From NCBI GenBank assembly GCA_963281255.1, contig OY725495.1, positions 434,001-498,000 of the forward strand: 64,000 nucleotides of DNA, given 5' to 3'. The translations under genes and the position numbers were made by a program. The stretch is from Aphrocallistes beatrix. Its lineage: Eukaryota; Porifera; Hexactinellida; Sceptrulophora; Aphrocallistidae. The number at the start of each line of letters is the position of its first letter. The first letter of the stretch is position 1. Under the pieces are notes generated by a model. The model worked only from the letters and a program-made list of their open reading frames with translations. It had not been told where the DNA came from and ran no database searches. Positions 55,201-64,000 of this stretch are shown here, in pieces.

Positions 55201-58200
55201 TCAAACGGTTGATTGACGCATTGAATGGAGACTGCTTGAAAGAGATAGATTTTTTCAAGTATCCCACTGGAAAGTACTATATCTACACACTAATGTCTCT
55301 GTCAACCTTAACACTCGTTAATCCATATAAAATGAACAAAAAAACGCAAGTAATTGATTATTTCGCAACTGATCACCAGCAACCATCTTCAACTATTCAG
55401 TTGGGGCATCTGTTTACAAATAGCATACGAGAGGACTTCCAGAATCAACCAACGGCAGATAGTCAGGACACAGGCTATGCCGCTGAAATAGAAGATTACC
55501 TATCACCAGATCTGTCATTTTCATTTAAGAAAAAGCAAATTCAAGCATCTAGTCAAGTTAAACCCATTATCTATTTCCCCGAGGCAGTACGTAGAGTTTT
55601 CTCGCTTTTAGAGCTATCAATATCTCCTTCTAACTTCTCTCTAGAAATTTTAAAAGACGCATTACCTACTTTCGAATTGCTTTTAGATATAATTAAGTCC
55701 CCATACAACCTTCACGTTGTCTGCGACTTAGAAAGTTTTACTAAACTCATTAATATGTGTGGGCATATATTGGTTAATGATGAAGCGATTGCCAATTCAG
55801 AATGCGCATTGATGATCACCCGTCTCCTCAAAATACTTGGTAAATATTCAATCACCTCGATTCAGCTTAAAAAACTTCTTTTACTTTTCCACAAGGCAAA
55901 ATACACCAACAAGATAGCTGAAATTCTGGCTTACATATCCGATTTTTCTAAAGATGGTCTAGTCCCGCCTTCCTACTTCATTCCATTTCCGTTAACATCG
56001 CTCCGACTTGATTCCAAGCCCAACCAAAATGACCTTATATCCAAAAAGTCTCATTCTATCCGATTACCGAAGACAGAGCATAAATTACAAGCAGGAGCAA
56101 CCTTTTCCCTGTGGTTATCAGTTTCTCCTGGTCTACAGTCCATTCCTATTTTCAACATTGAGTTCACCGAGACTTTTGACCAGGTTACGCATAAATTGCT
56201 TATTACCGTTACTGAATATTCAAGAAATATCAAAATACTTCCTGTAACCATTAAGCAAGCGAAGTCTGGAAAGATTTTAGTGGAGATAGAAGAGTCGTTA
56301 GAATTTGAAAATATCATAAAACCTGGTATGTGGCAGAATCTTGTGTTATCCATCTGGTATGATAAAGAACCTAAGGATACACGTGGAATTAAAGTCTCCC
56401 TTCTCCTCTACATTGACGGGGTCAGTACCTATACTGTGAAAGACATTCGCTTCCCGGATCCTCACCCCTTGAATCATCTCGCCCTCTGGAGTGTATTGAT
56501 CGGCGGAGATAATCCAGATGTGAGAGTGCTAGCTGGGGTCGGATCAACCAACTGGAAGTTTTGTAGCTTGGTTGTGTATCGTGCTTTACTTGGTTCAAAA
56601 GAGATCGGGCATATTCATAATAAGGGACCGCATATTATCAATCCATACGGGCTATTCAACGCACAAACTATCAAGAATGGAGAATTACCTGGTTTTTTAT
56701 TCGCTTATTCGGCCTTTGAACACTGTACGCTCTTGCTATCTCGTCAGAAACCGCAAGGAGATAGCTTACCTTTGAGTGAAACAATTGAATTTAAAATGAT
56801 TGACGATCAGAGCCGTCTAATCGAACCTCAAATACTGCCACACCTTCCAGACGTGCTGCACTGTTGGGGCGGTATTTCAGCCCTCTTGTACCTAGTAGCG
56901 ATGCTGGTAAGAGATGGCGGTCCTCACAACGAATATCCGGTCTCACTGGTCTTACAAACGATCAAGTCATGTTGTGAGTATCATGCCTTCACGAAGGAAT
57001 CTATGAAGCAGATAAACGGAATTATTTTACTGTCTCGCGTGTTTGAGACAAAATTTGCTCCTGTTGGAGAGCTTATTTTAGAGGTGTTTCTTTCTTGGTG
57101 TAAAGATTACAATGGTCGCATTTGTTCTCCTGAAATTTTGCAGCATATTCTACTCAACTGGAGAATTTGGAATTGTTCTCAACCCGTATGGGAGGGTCTG
57201 TTGAAAAAGTTGACAAACTTTTTGACTGTCGAAGGTAATCTACAAATTTTCCAGACCACCAAAACGCTTCATCGACTACTCTTTAGTTTGCAAGAGCGTA
57301 GTTTGGATAAGACTTTGAATCCACTCTCTGTCGAGGTAGCGAATCAGTATGTCATTTTGATACGTAGCTTAGTGGAACAACAATTTGATGATAAAAAAAC
57401 TTTTCGCAAGAACCTTCGACTTATTACTGAATTTTTCTTCGTGAGTCAAATACATCCCGATCCTTTGCAAGAGTCGATTCGAGTACCGAGCGAAGAGATT
57501 TTCAAGCTTATGAACACAACACCCCGGTATATTTCGACGAAAATCAGTCCGAGTCCTTTTTTTGAGATTCAAACACCTGAAAACTCACTTTTCACAAACA
57601 ATCCCATCGTTAACGCCGCCCGGGCCACTTCTCCCGAACAGGAATTCGAGACGAATGTTGGTTTCATCCTCCCGAATAGTTTGCAGCCTTTCCATCCCAT
57701 GCATCAAAGTGCGGATCTCTATTCATCTCTGACAAACTCTGTCAATATCAGGATAGAACTTGAAATCCTCAATCTCATTTTCTCTGTCTTAGTCAATACC
57801 CCTGATTCTCTTTCGCATTCATTTTTCGAGTATGATACTCCTTTAAAACCGCAAGTACTGCTCCATGACTCGTGTATGTACACTGTTTGCCATCGAACTA
57901 AGGTTATAGAGACGTTACGCATTCTCTACTGTCGAGTTCCTGAAATACACCGCAATAGGTTTTTAGAGATGAGAGGTTTTCATGTTCTAGGTGTGAAGCT
58001 ATCGAAACATTCAGTCTCTAGAGACCTCATGGAGGCTTGTTTTCAGTGGATTAACCCTGCTATCAAGCTTAATTTAGCCGGAGAACTTGGATTGACTGAT
58101 AGAACTATTAACTTATTTAATCTTCACGCGGCTATCCTTGTTTTTTATGTCATCGAATCATGTGCTTTAGCTTGCATTAAGACTTGCCATCAGTCTCTTC

Positions 58201-61200
58201 TTTTGTTGATGAAACTTTTTCAGGATATACCCAATTTCGCCAATCTAGTTTATAAAGAGCATTTGCTTGAAATTCTATATACATTCGCTTTTCATTTGAG
58301 AGCGACCACAAAGTACGACAAGATTTCTGAAGAAGATAAGAACTTATTGTTGAAAGATATTAAAACATTATTTCAAATAATATGCTTTTATTCTATCATT
58401 AGTCCATCGTTATTTTGTATGCTTGAAAACTTCCTCACTTTCTTCCACTCCTACGAAATAAAATGTATGAACAAACCTGAGTACAGAATAGGTCTGCAAT
58501 ACAGTCGAGTTGTCCAGTTTCTCGCCTTGAAAGAGAGCTTCACTATAATACTCAATATGGACATCAACAAAATCTCTCCTCCTTTGTCCATTGGTAAAAT
58601 CGTCGACCAAGATGATTTAAGTAGACGATTCAAGGAATTGGTTACACGAGCTTTAGGCATTGTTCTCTTCACGAAACCTGTTTTTACTACAGAAAACAGT
58701 ACATTCTATCCCCCATCCACCGGGACGACTTCGTATAACCTCATTGAGCAGTCAGAAGAATGCTCGATGCTCGATGCTTCTATCACAACGATCATGTCTG
58801 AAGTCGATTACAGCCGTGAGGAAATCCATAATGTTGACTGGCTATTTGCTTCTCTGCTTTTGCTGAAACTTTCCGAGATTCTGCTCTCACTTCGTCGGGA
58901 ACTGTACATAAAATTTGAATCGGCGAAAAGGTACAGGCTATTTACTGACAAATACAATCATCTATCCCAGTTCTTCAAATTGTTCTCCTTTCTACTTCAT
59001 ACAAAACGCCCGAAACAGCTTCGCTCATATGCGATCTGGTGTATGCTATATCACAAGACCTGCCGCTCTTTGGTTAAAGAAATAGCGGGGGATGAAAAGG
59101 GGTCGCCTTTTTACGAATGTAAAGATCTAAGAGAAAAGTTTTTAATCCGTCTCGTGTACAAATCCAGTGAGCTATTCCATTTTCTAGGCATTGACGCTCA
59201 ATTCTTCCCGCCAGGAAAATCCAATGATGTGTCAGACTTTTTTGATAGAATTTTGGAGCGAAAACAAAAGTCATACTTTCCTCGCAGCTTTGGCAAATTG
59301 GCCGAAATTTGGGATAAAAATATTAAAAGTGAATATTCGAAACTATCCGATACAGAAATTATATGGCAGAAGGAAGAAAATGATGCTCGAACATTCTGGA
59401 ATCAGGACATGGATAACAATCGAGCAACAGTGATTGAAAGCTGGAGAAAGGATAGAAAAGCGACGCAAGAATGCATGACACAAATTGATGACGAAGCGCA
59501 TGAGTTACATCTAGGAATAAAAGGCGATGCCCTTGGCAACCTCCGTAGATGGCACACTCACGTCCTAGGGTGTCTACATGGTTGGCGGTTTTTAATACAG
59601 AACATGATGCATGATCGCTCACTTTGGTTTCGTGACGACACTCGACATAAGATATGGGGACTTGACCCAACTGAAGGTCCGAATAGGATTAGAATAAGAT
59701 TGATGCAGATGCCCTGTGATATCGAGCCGAAACATTTCAACGGAAATAAAGTGTTCTCAACTGAGACAAAGCATCCTATGATTTATCTATTCCTTGACCT
59801 GCCTGAACATCTGAAGGATATTCAGCTGAATGAAAAACCGCCGGAAGAAGAGATCATTCTAGACCGCCCCTGTGCTAGCATAAGTCAAGATCTTCGACGT
59901 AATGGGACTTTGATTATTACATCTAAAGAGCTGTTCTTCTTCTCCGATCAGCCACTCAAGGAGATATCTCACACTAAATTGCTTCCTTATGACAACGAGT
60001 GCACTGGCGTATCATGGAAGATTGCTGACCTAGCACACATCTATCAGAGACTATGTAAGCTCCAAGACGTCGCACTCGAGTTCTGTCTAAACAACGGACA
60101 CACACTCTTCCTAGAGTTTGAGAGCAAAAAGAGTCGAGATGAGGTTAACGATAGGATCCTCCACCAACACACTGGAAAGCTAAAAAACAACATGAATACT
60201 AAGTTGAAAGACAGAGTAGAGGAGTGTATTGCGAAATGGCGTCAAGGCGGTTCTAACTTTCAACTTATCATGGATATAAATCAACTAGCCGGCCGGACGT
60301 ACAATGACTTGATGCAATATCCAGTTTTCCCGTTCGTACTTAATGACTACCTATCTCCTGAACTGAACCTTAATAATCCTAGGATTTTCCGAGACCTCTC
60401 GCTCCCACTTCCAGCCCAGTTAGAAGAAGGGAGAAATAAACTGATGGATAATTTCAACGAAACAGAAGGACAGCTAATGTACACCAGTCTGTACTCAAAC
60501 ACGCCTTCAGTCTTATATTTCCTTATCCGCATTCCACCATTCACGCAGCAATTCTTAGTCTTCCAAGGTGACAAATTTGATCTGGCAGATCGATGTTTCC
60601 ATGATATGCAGACTGTATGGAAGCAGAACACAGAGCCAGGTTCAAAGAGTTTCAAAGAGTTAATCCCTGAATTTTTCTACTTTCCAGAAATCTTTATCAA
60701 CCGAGCTGACTTGAAGCTAGGTATTAGACAATGTAAAACTTCTGTTGCTAATGTAATCTTACCATCTTGGGCATCAGCTGATCCGAGAATGTTTGTCTTG
60801 AAGCACAGACAAGCTCTGGAATCTGTTCATGTGTCAAAAAACATTCAAAAATGGTTAGATTTAATTTTCGGCTATAAACAACGTGACGAAGAAGCAGTAA
60901 ACGCTTATAATGTTTTCGATAAACGTTTGTACAGTTTCGCTGATGGTCCGGGGTATGATAGAGATGTCCATCTCAAAATGCTAGAACACACAGGCCAGGT
61001 TCCTAAGCAGTTAATGCCGTATAAAGCATTTCCTTCAAAAGATTACACACAGACACGAATGCCAATAGGAATACTACCCGCCGGTATGAGCAGTACAACA
61101 CGCAAACCACTGTCTATCGGTTTCCTAAATAATATCACACCAACAATCGGTATTGTACTCACGATTGGATATGAATCGGATTATTTCATCGGATCAAACA

Positions 61201-62129
61201 GGAAATTGTGCCCTGAAATGGAGTTAAAAGAATCACAATCGTATAAGCGTGAGAAAACAGGACCCATTAGACAACTGAATTATTGTGATAATGACTTAGC
61301 GTTGATGGTAGTTTCAGGTAATACTTCCGTATCTTTACGTTGTAAACAGAGCCAAACCGAATTTCAGGGTGCGGCTGGCATTCTAAAATGGGGATTTTGG
61401 GACAATCATATTGAAGTTCGAGAAGTGAAAGAGAAATCAGGTTCATGTTGCTACATATATGGACATCCTCTAGAGAAAATCACAATCTGCGAATTCATTG
61501 ATAACGATACTTTCGTAACAGGAAGTTCCATGGGTGTAGTCACATTCTGGAGAAACAAACGGGATGAAAAGGATAATCTAGTTTCTGCTGATCCTTACTA
61601 CCTCCATGGACATTCTGAACCAATCACTGCCCTAGCTATCTGCATTCCATTCAGCATAATGGTAACAGGTTCCCGAGATCGGAGTATCATTGTGTGGGAT
61701 ATCAACAGGATCGCGTTTGTTCGTAGCATTTCAACCCCTAAAGAAGCAGGTGGCGTCACCTGTATCGCTATCAGCCATACATTAGGTGACATTGCGGTAG
61801 CCTGTGAGAGCGGAGGGGGCGGCAGTACCCTTTCTATTTGGACAATTAATGGACAATTTGTTAAGCGATTGAATTTCAAAGAAGGCATAAGTTGTATCGA
61901 GTATACGGCTGCTTTGGAAGGTGTTCATGTGAATGCGTTAGCCACTGGACACCAGGACGGCTGTGTTCGGTTCCTCAGTTCTTGGAATCTCAGTATAATT
62001 CGAGACTTGAACACGCATAATAAAAGTCCTATAACTGCCATCACGTTTGGACCAAATCACAAAGAGATTGTACTCGGTACTGAAGATGGACATATTGGAC
62101 TATGGATTTTACAGCCGAAATCTCACTAG
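52272..62129 (+). CDS. LYST: Lysosomal trafficking regulator LYST (BEACH-WD40 protein)
   Basis: A single 3285-codon open frame. A long helical armadillo-like N-terminal half is followed by a concanavalin A-like domain (about 1274-1446), a PH-like domain (about 2530-2640), the BEACH domain (about 2650-2920; LAGRTYNDLMQYPVFPFVL, PEFFYFPEIFINR, WLDLIFGYKQ) and C-terminal WD40 repeats (about 3063-3283; GHSEPITAL, SRDRSIIVWDINR). The order of phrases in BEACH and WD40 matches vertebrate LYST rather than WDFY3, NBEA or NSMAF. Human LYST is about 3800 residues. The family controls size and fission of lysosome-related organelles; loss causes Chediak-Higashi syndrome in humans. An intact 9.9-kb frame without introns is unusual. 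Confidence 0.92.
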   Translation: MIQSPRDSSDSSSPLNPSLDGSTLESESIQPVLAQLEIQEFSRSRCDTISQTVSDQLLEEWESYLKEDSEESKLVKLKNFLQCFLSLYSIQPTLALSSFPGDLSFVCSLLAKELICLLNQIKLDIYKEPESHSSTPSKKTAKSCDKLECLSKDFGFLLLHTLNILCGQVCPGHVELPLKILLILKQIVPNLDLSTQRNLLFDSVDKNNRLNSSLLTIGELSSRNLKVRQILYDPFLVERSGISEHTSNDVLLKQWSESTNSPSRELEFFYDKIISLHAKSSVEIVILLLSLFENLVQTESIIGNAMKLHVCLVHGLLDVHKKICDKQIFIAEDCKDENQCVLTLFLRLSLRVSFSEMILVSNHPEVLSLLLQTARSSTFSFLKHTLQLPTQTSDLGLKIVLSEALNGTMLTNRMIIAKLSSQGIRYRSVLMDFLSFLAENLFPIISSVIAKIDENFEQQSSLASLTYKLLISSVNSATHSLIEFLDELFLISEEIAFANKFASLIINLITSRDVASWMALHILHSLRNSKTAPETIHNFSFTPFIDNLSKYHHDPNLQSQMLDIIENTLIRISDAEERHESHFSADKPSSHSWRFLEVYSQMLSPTNRCAEGLVGYQERKALLTHLARLLHLGGFQLRRTIVLQVLFPLLISINDCINFDLGADSPSDPEIKDEAIRLLELVSSSLQLLSKGRDHGQGEFFFEHGKEKELYDNYLEILFSWIGNQNVLRKAVIKSLKCVCMRESRQYFTDRFSFPKETGSVHVSAHPLNGPSMIETIEESTDAIFDVVEEASSHKIPLKNGTFLFGLILGLSCIPDPTDTAVSTELWRFAHEHFQLKLNTSTAVKLNLAELYLTPPFEEINKDLPAIISRLELHRDLWRALTEILSHQHHSSSFLAQWIVVNRLDDILVTCAHSLGKFMKKINEYLKFNPNSKSKPSLLNICSILISMFTYIISIKGLCCVVSKQSDRSESKNLQSLKRLIDALNGDCLKEIDFFKYPTGKYYIYTLMSLSTLTLVNPYKMNKKTQVIDYFATDHQQPSSTIQLGHLFTNSIREDFQNQPTADSQDTGYAAEIEDYLSPDLSFSFKKKQIQASSQVKPIIYFPEAVRRVFSLLELSISPSNFSLEILKDALPTFELLLDIIKSPYNLHVVCDLESFTKLINMCGHILVNDEAIANSECALMITRLLKILGKYSITSIQLKKLLLLFHKAKYTNKIAEILAYISDFSKDGLVPPSYFIPFPLTSLRLDSKPNQNDLISKKSHSIRLPKTEHKLQAGATFSLWLSVSPGLQSIPIFNIEFTETFDQVTHKLLITVTEYSRNIKILPVTIKQAKSGKILVEIEESLEFENIIKPGMWQNLVLSIWYDKEPKDTRGIKVSLLLYIDGVSTYTVKDIRFPDPHPLNHLALWSVLIGGDNPDVRVLAGVGSTNWKFCSLVVYRALLGSKEIGHIHNKGPHIINPYGLFNAQTIKNGELPGFLFAYSAFEHCTLLLSRQKPQGDSLPLSETIEFKMIDDQSRLIEPQILPHLPDVLHCWGGISALLYLVAMLVRDGGPHNEYPVSLVLQTIKSCCEYHAFTKESMKQINGIILLSRVFETKFAPVGELILEVFLSWCKDYNGRICSPEILQHILLNWRIWNCSQPVWEGLLKKLTNFLTVEGNLQIFQTTKTLHRLLFSLQERSLDKTLNPLSVEVANQYVILIRSLVEQQFDDKKTFRKNLRLITEFFFVSQIHPDPLQESIRVPSEEIFKLMNTTPRYISTKISPSPFFEIQTPENSLFTNNPIVNAARATSPEQEFETNVGFILPNSLQPFHPMHQSADLYSSLTNSVNIRIELEILNLIFSVLVNTPDSLSHSFFEYDTPLKPQVLLHDSCMYTVCHRTKVIETLRILYCRVPEIHRNRFLEMRGFHVLGVKLSKHSVSRDLMEACFQWINPAIKLNLAGELGLTDRTINLFNLHAAILVFYVIESCALACIKTCHQSLLLLMKLFQDIPNFANLVYKEHLLEILYTFAFHLRATTKYDKISEEDKNLLLKDIKTLFQIICFYSIISPSLFCMLENFLTFFHSYEIKCMNKPEYRIGLQYSRVVQFLALKESFTIILNMDINKISPPLSIGKIVDQDDLSRRFKELVTRALGIVLFTKPVFTTENSTFYPPSTGTTSYNLIEQSEECSMLDASITTIMSEVDYSREEIHNVDWLFASLLLLKLSEILLSLRRELYIKFESAKRYRLFTDKYNHLSQFFKLFSFLLHTKRPKQLRSYAIWCMLYHKTCRSLVKEIAGDEKGSPFYECKDLREKFLIRLVYKSSELFHFLGIDAQFFPPGKSNDVSDFFDRILERKQKSYFPRSFGKLAEIWDKNIKSEYSKLSDTEIIWQKEENDARTFWNQDMDNNRATVIESWRKDRKATQECMTQIDDEAHELHLGIKGDALGNLRRWHTHVLGCLHGWRFLIQNMMHDRSLWFRDDTRHKIWGLDPTEGPNRIRIRLMQMPCDIEPKHFNGNKVFSTETKHPMIYLFLDLPEHLKDIQLNEKPPEEEIILDRPCASISQDLRRNGTLIITSKELFFFSDQPLKEISHTKLLPYDNECTGVSWKIADLAHIYQRLCKLQDVALEFCLNNGHTLFLEFESKKSRDEVNDRILHQHTGKLKNNMNTKLKDRVEECIAKWRQGGSNFQLIMDINQLAGRTYNDLMQYPVFPFVLNDYLSPELNLNNPRIFRDLSLPLPAQLEEGRNKLMDNFNETEGQLMYTSLYSNTPSVLYFLIRIPPFTQQFLVFQGDKFDLADRCFHDMQTVWKQNTEPGSKSFKELIPEFFYFPEIFINRADLKLGIRQCKTSVANVILPSWASADPRMFVLKHRQALESVHVSKNIQKWLDLIFGYKQRDEEAVNAYNVFDKRLYSFADGPGYDRDVHLKMLEHTGQVPKQLMPYKAFPSKDYTQTRMPIGILPAGMSSTTRKPLSIGFLNNITPTIGIVLTIGYESDYFIGSNRKLCPEMELKESQSYKREKTGPIRQLNYCDNDLALMVVSGNTSVSLRCKQSQTEFQGAAGILKWGFWDNHIEVREVKEKSGSCCYIYGHPLEKITICEFIDNDTFVTGSSMGVVTFWRNKRDEKDNLVSADPYYLHGHSEPITALAICIPFSIMVTGSRDRSIIVWDINRIAFVRSISTPKEAGGVTCIAISHTLGDIAVACESGGGGSTLSIWTINGQFVKRLNFKEGISCIEYTAALEGVHVNALATGHQDGCVRFLSSWNLSIIRDLNTHNKSPITAITFGPNHKEIVLGTEDGHIGLWILQPKSH

Positions 62130-62483
62130 CTTCAACCTTTTTCCTTCCTAGTTGAGTTCAGTTTTGGTTGTAAATATATAATTTGTGTGTGAATGGAATG
62201 GATGTCTCGACTTGTTCATTGAATCAAGTTGTATATTGCATTTTTACTTAAGATCTCAAAAGTTATTGTGTTTCGTTGTCGCAAATTGCATATATTGATT
62301 CAGATAATATAAATCTATTAAATCTATGTCAGCACTTGGTTAATCTTAAAAACGTATGAATCATGGAAACGAAAAAGTACCTACGTATTTGCAAGTTAGT
62401 AACATTTTTGACGAAATAAATATTGCCACATTATTCAACTATTAAAATGTATTATAATAACTATATACTTTAAACTTAGATCT
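62130..62483. other. Short intergenic region between LYST and ZNHIT2
   Basis: 354 bp, AT-rich. An acceptor-like CTTAG ends 4 nt before the ZNHIT2 ATG. Nothing else recognised. Confidence 0.45.
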
Positions 62484-63614
62484 ATGTCTGATATACGATT
62501 TTCTGATGAACCACCACCTCTAATAAATTCAGGTGCGAATATATTGTGTGTACTGTGCACTAGGCTGGAAGCGCAGTACACTTGTCCCAAGTGCAGCGTT
62601 CCTTACTGTAGCCTGCAGTGTTACCGTTGTCCCAAGCACTCTGAATGCAGCGAGAAGTTCTATCAACAAAACGTGCGAGATGAGCTCTCCTCGCGGAAAG
62701 TGACACCAGAAGAACAGGAAGCAATGTTGCATCTCCTCTCTGAAGAGTTGGATTACGGGAAGGAATCAGATGACCTGTATTCACGTATGGAAGGGTTAGA
62801 TTTAGATACAGAATCAGATGAAGTGTGGTCACGATTGACAGAAAAGGAGAGAGAGGAATTTAAAAATACGATGGGACGTTTTGTTCCAGCTTATAAAGCA
62901 TGGTGGAATGATTTTGAGTTGATAAAAGTTGAATCGGATAATTGTGAGATTAAATACCCAATGTTACATCACAATATACAATATTTGAGGGATATTTTTA
63001 AAGGAAAACCGAGTGATTCTTTGAAATTCGACGTGATTAATGTGCTCTACGCTTATGTTAGTGTTCATCGTATGTATAATGGAGACTTCGATAATGTTGA
63101 AGAGCAAGTAGCACAAAGTTTAGTTGAGATATCATTAGTACTGAAAGATGGTAAATTCTCTGATCTTTCTGAGTGCCTTGACCATCCTGCAATGACAATA
63201 TTCCAAATACCAGACTTGGAATGGAAACTGGAATTCGTGTACAGTTTTTATCGTGAAGTAATAAAATTGATATCACATCAAAATCTACACTCAGTGACCC
63301 CTTATGTGCTGTATTGTCTTTCAGACTTGTATAATGTTTTTGAAAAGTCTTTGAAAATGAAAAAAAAGTCAGAAGAAGGTAAAAAACTTAAGAGGAGCTG
63401 CTCATTAGCTCAGAAAAAGTTGTATTTCTTCCTGTGTTGGGCACGTGAGTACCAATATCTCCTTCAAGAGCTCTGTAATTGCATAGAGTTGGAATGCCAA
63501 GCTAAACTTATTCTCTGTCAGAATTTCAATGTTGGCAATCAACCCGCTTCTTCCACTGTTAATATGTCAGGGCGAAAAACAAGCAATCAAAATTGTGTGC
63601 AGGAAATGGATTAG
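62484..63614 (+). CDS. ZNHIT2: Zinc finger HIT domain protein 2
   Basis: 376 residues, intronless. An N-terminal zf-HIT domain (about 20-55) has the spaced Cys/His set CVLC, CPKC, YCSLQCYR, HSEC. A helical region with EREEFKNTMGRFVPAYKAWW, the family's second hallmark, follows. The C-terminal helical part is typical of ZNHIT2 in layout. In mammals ZNHIT2 bridges the R2TP chaperone complex (RUVBL1/2) and U5 snRNP assembly. Length is close to the human 403. A poly(A) signal AATAAA lies at 63644, 30 nt after the stop. Confidence 0.9.
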   Translation: MSDIRFSDEPPPLINSGANILCVLCTRLEAQYTCPKCSVPYCSLQCYRCPKHSECSEKFYQQNVRDELSSRKVTPEEQEAMLHLLSEELDYGKESDDLYSRMEGLDLDTESDEVWSRLTEKEREEFKNTMGRFVPAYKAWWNDFELIKVESDNCEIKYPMLHHNIQYLRDIFKGKPSDSLKFDVINVLYAYVSVHRMYNGDFDNVEEQVAQSLVEISLVLKDGKFSDLSECLDHPAMTIFQIPDLEWKLEFVYSFYREVIKLISHQNLHSVTPYVLYCLSDLYNVFEKSLKMKKKSEEGKKLKRSCSLAQKKLYFFLCWAREYQYLLQELCNCIELECQAKLILCQNFNVGNQPASSTVNMSGRKTSNQNCVQEMD

Positions 63615-64000
63615 TTGGATTTTTGCATTGTAATGTCTTGAATAATAAACAATGATTTGAGCTGATTTTATAATTATATAGTTATGCTATAATTAAGGTT
63701 TTCCCTGGGATCCAGGTAATACCTACAGGTTCATATTTATTCGATTTTGTATTATTGAGTTTGGGGTATAAAATTTCTTAGCAATTTCATACGGCATTAA
63801 ATTATTGATCAGTCTCGACTAGCGAGGTTCGGATTAGCAAGGTTGACTGATTTATAACATCTTCCTACATGTTCATTGGAGACAGTTGTGCTATCCTTTG
63901 ATATGATTATTTATGTGACTTTCGATTACCACATTGAACTATACTACTAATGTAATTTGTAATCTCTAAATAAATTTTTTAGTGTAGATGTGAAACTTTT
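63615..64000. other. 3' flank of ZNHIT2 to window end
   Basis: Contains the ZNHIT2 AATAAA (63644-63649), a pogo-like terminus (separate entry) and AT-rich sequence. No gene recognised. Confidence 0.5.
63811..63849. mobile_element. Remnant of a pogo-like terminus
   Basis: Reverse-complemented, it reads CAGTCAACCTTGCTAATCCG and continues GAACCTCGCTAGTCGA, the style of pogo-like inverted-repeat ends. The expected TA border is not exact and no partner end was found, so it is a solo remnant at best. Confidence 0.35.

Noticed and set aside
1-64000. tRNA, rRNA, CRISPR or bacterial-type operons
   Set aside because: None seen; introns, gene families and poly(A) signals are those of an animal nuclear genome.

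Overview
The window is AT-rich animal (metazoan) nuclear DNA. Genes have canonical GT-AG introns, AATAAA signals and animal-specific families: class C GABA-B-type receptors, myosin XV, LYST, STK11IP, ZCCHC8, ZNHIT2, a PARP14-type ADP-ribosyltransferase. Small introns, several intronless giant genes and a cluster of GABA-B-like receptors point to an early-branching animal such as a sponge. This is inference; I cannot name the species. Most start codons sit 0-12 nt after a splice-acceptor-like YAG. That pattern would fit spliced-leader trans-splicing, which is known in glass sponges and ctenophores among early animals, or last 5'UTR introns ending at the ATG.

Layout. 1-0.9 kb: intergenic, with a decayed pogo-like MITE. 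0.9-12.4 kb: four GABA-B-like receptor loci, one on + and three on -; one of them is a truncated, frameshifted pseudogene. They are mosaics made by recent duplication or gene conversion. 12.4-16.6 kb: mostly intergenic, with a two-exon aspartate dehydrogenase. 16.6-20.7 kb: intronless STK11IP. 20.9-28.1 kb: a 200-N assembly gap, then a multi-exon RRM/KH-like/macro/WWE/PARP gene. 28.5-32.5 kb: an intron-rich ZCCHC8 homologue with a repeat-filled 1 kb intron. 33.6-40.0 kb: intronless myosin XV. 40.2-42.7 kb: a HerA/VirD4-like P-loop ATPase and the RNase P subunit POP4/Rpp29. 43.6-44.7 kb: a Tc1-like MITE abutting an internally deleted mariner. 44.9-47.3 kb: a FERM-like protein and an unrecognised Pro/Gln-rich coiled-coil protein. 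47.4-51.0 kb: a pogo-like MITE, then a divergent pair (cytochrome b561 on -, DPP7/PRCP-like serine peptidase on +) and another MITE. 51.1-63.6 kb: a secreted Cys-rich protein, intronless LYST and ZNHIT2.

No single pathway joins the genes. Themes recur: lysosomal or endosomal function (LYST, STK11IP, DPP7/PRCP-like peptidase, perhaps b561), nuclear RNA processing (POP4, ZCCHC8, ZNHIT2) and extracellular signalling (the receptor cluster). No rRNA, tRNA or CRISPR was found. All mobile DNA recognised is of DNA-transposon type.
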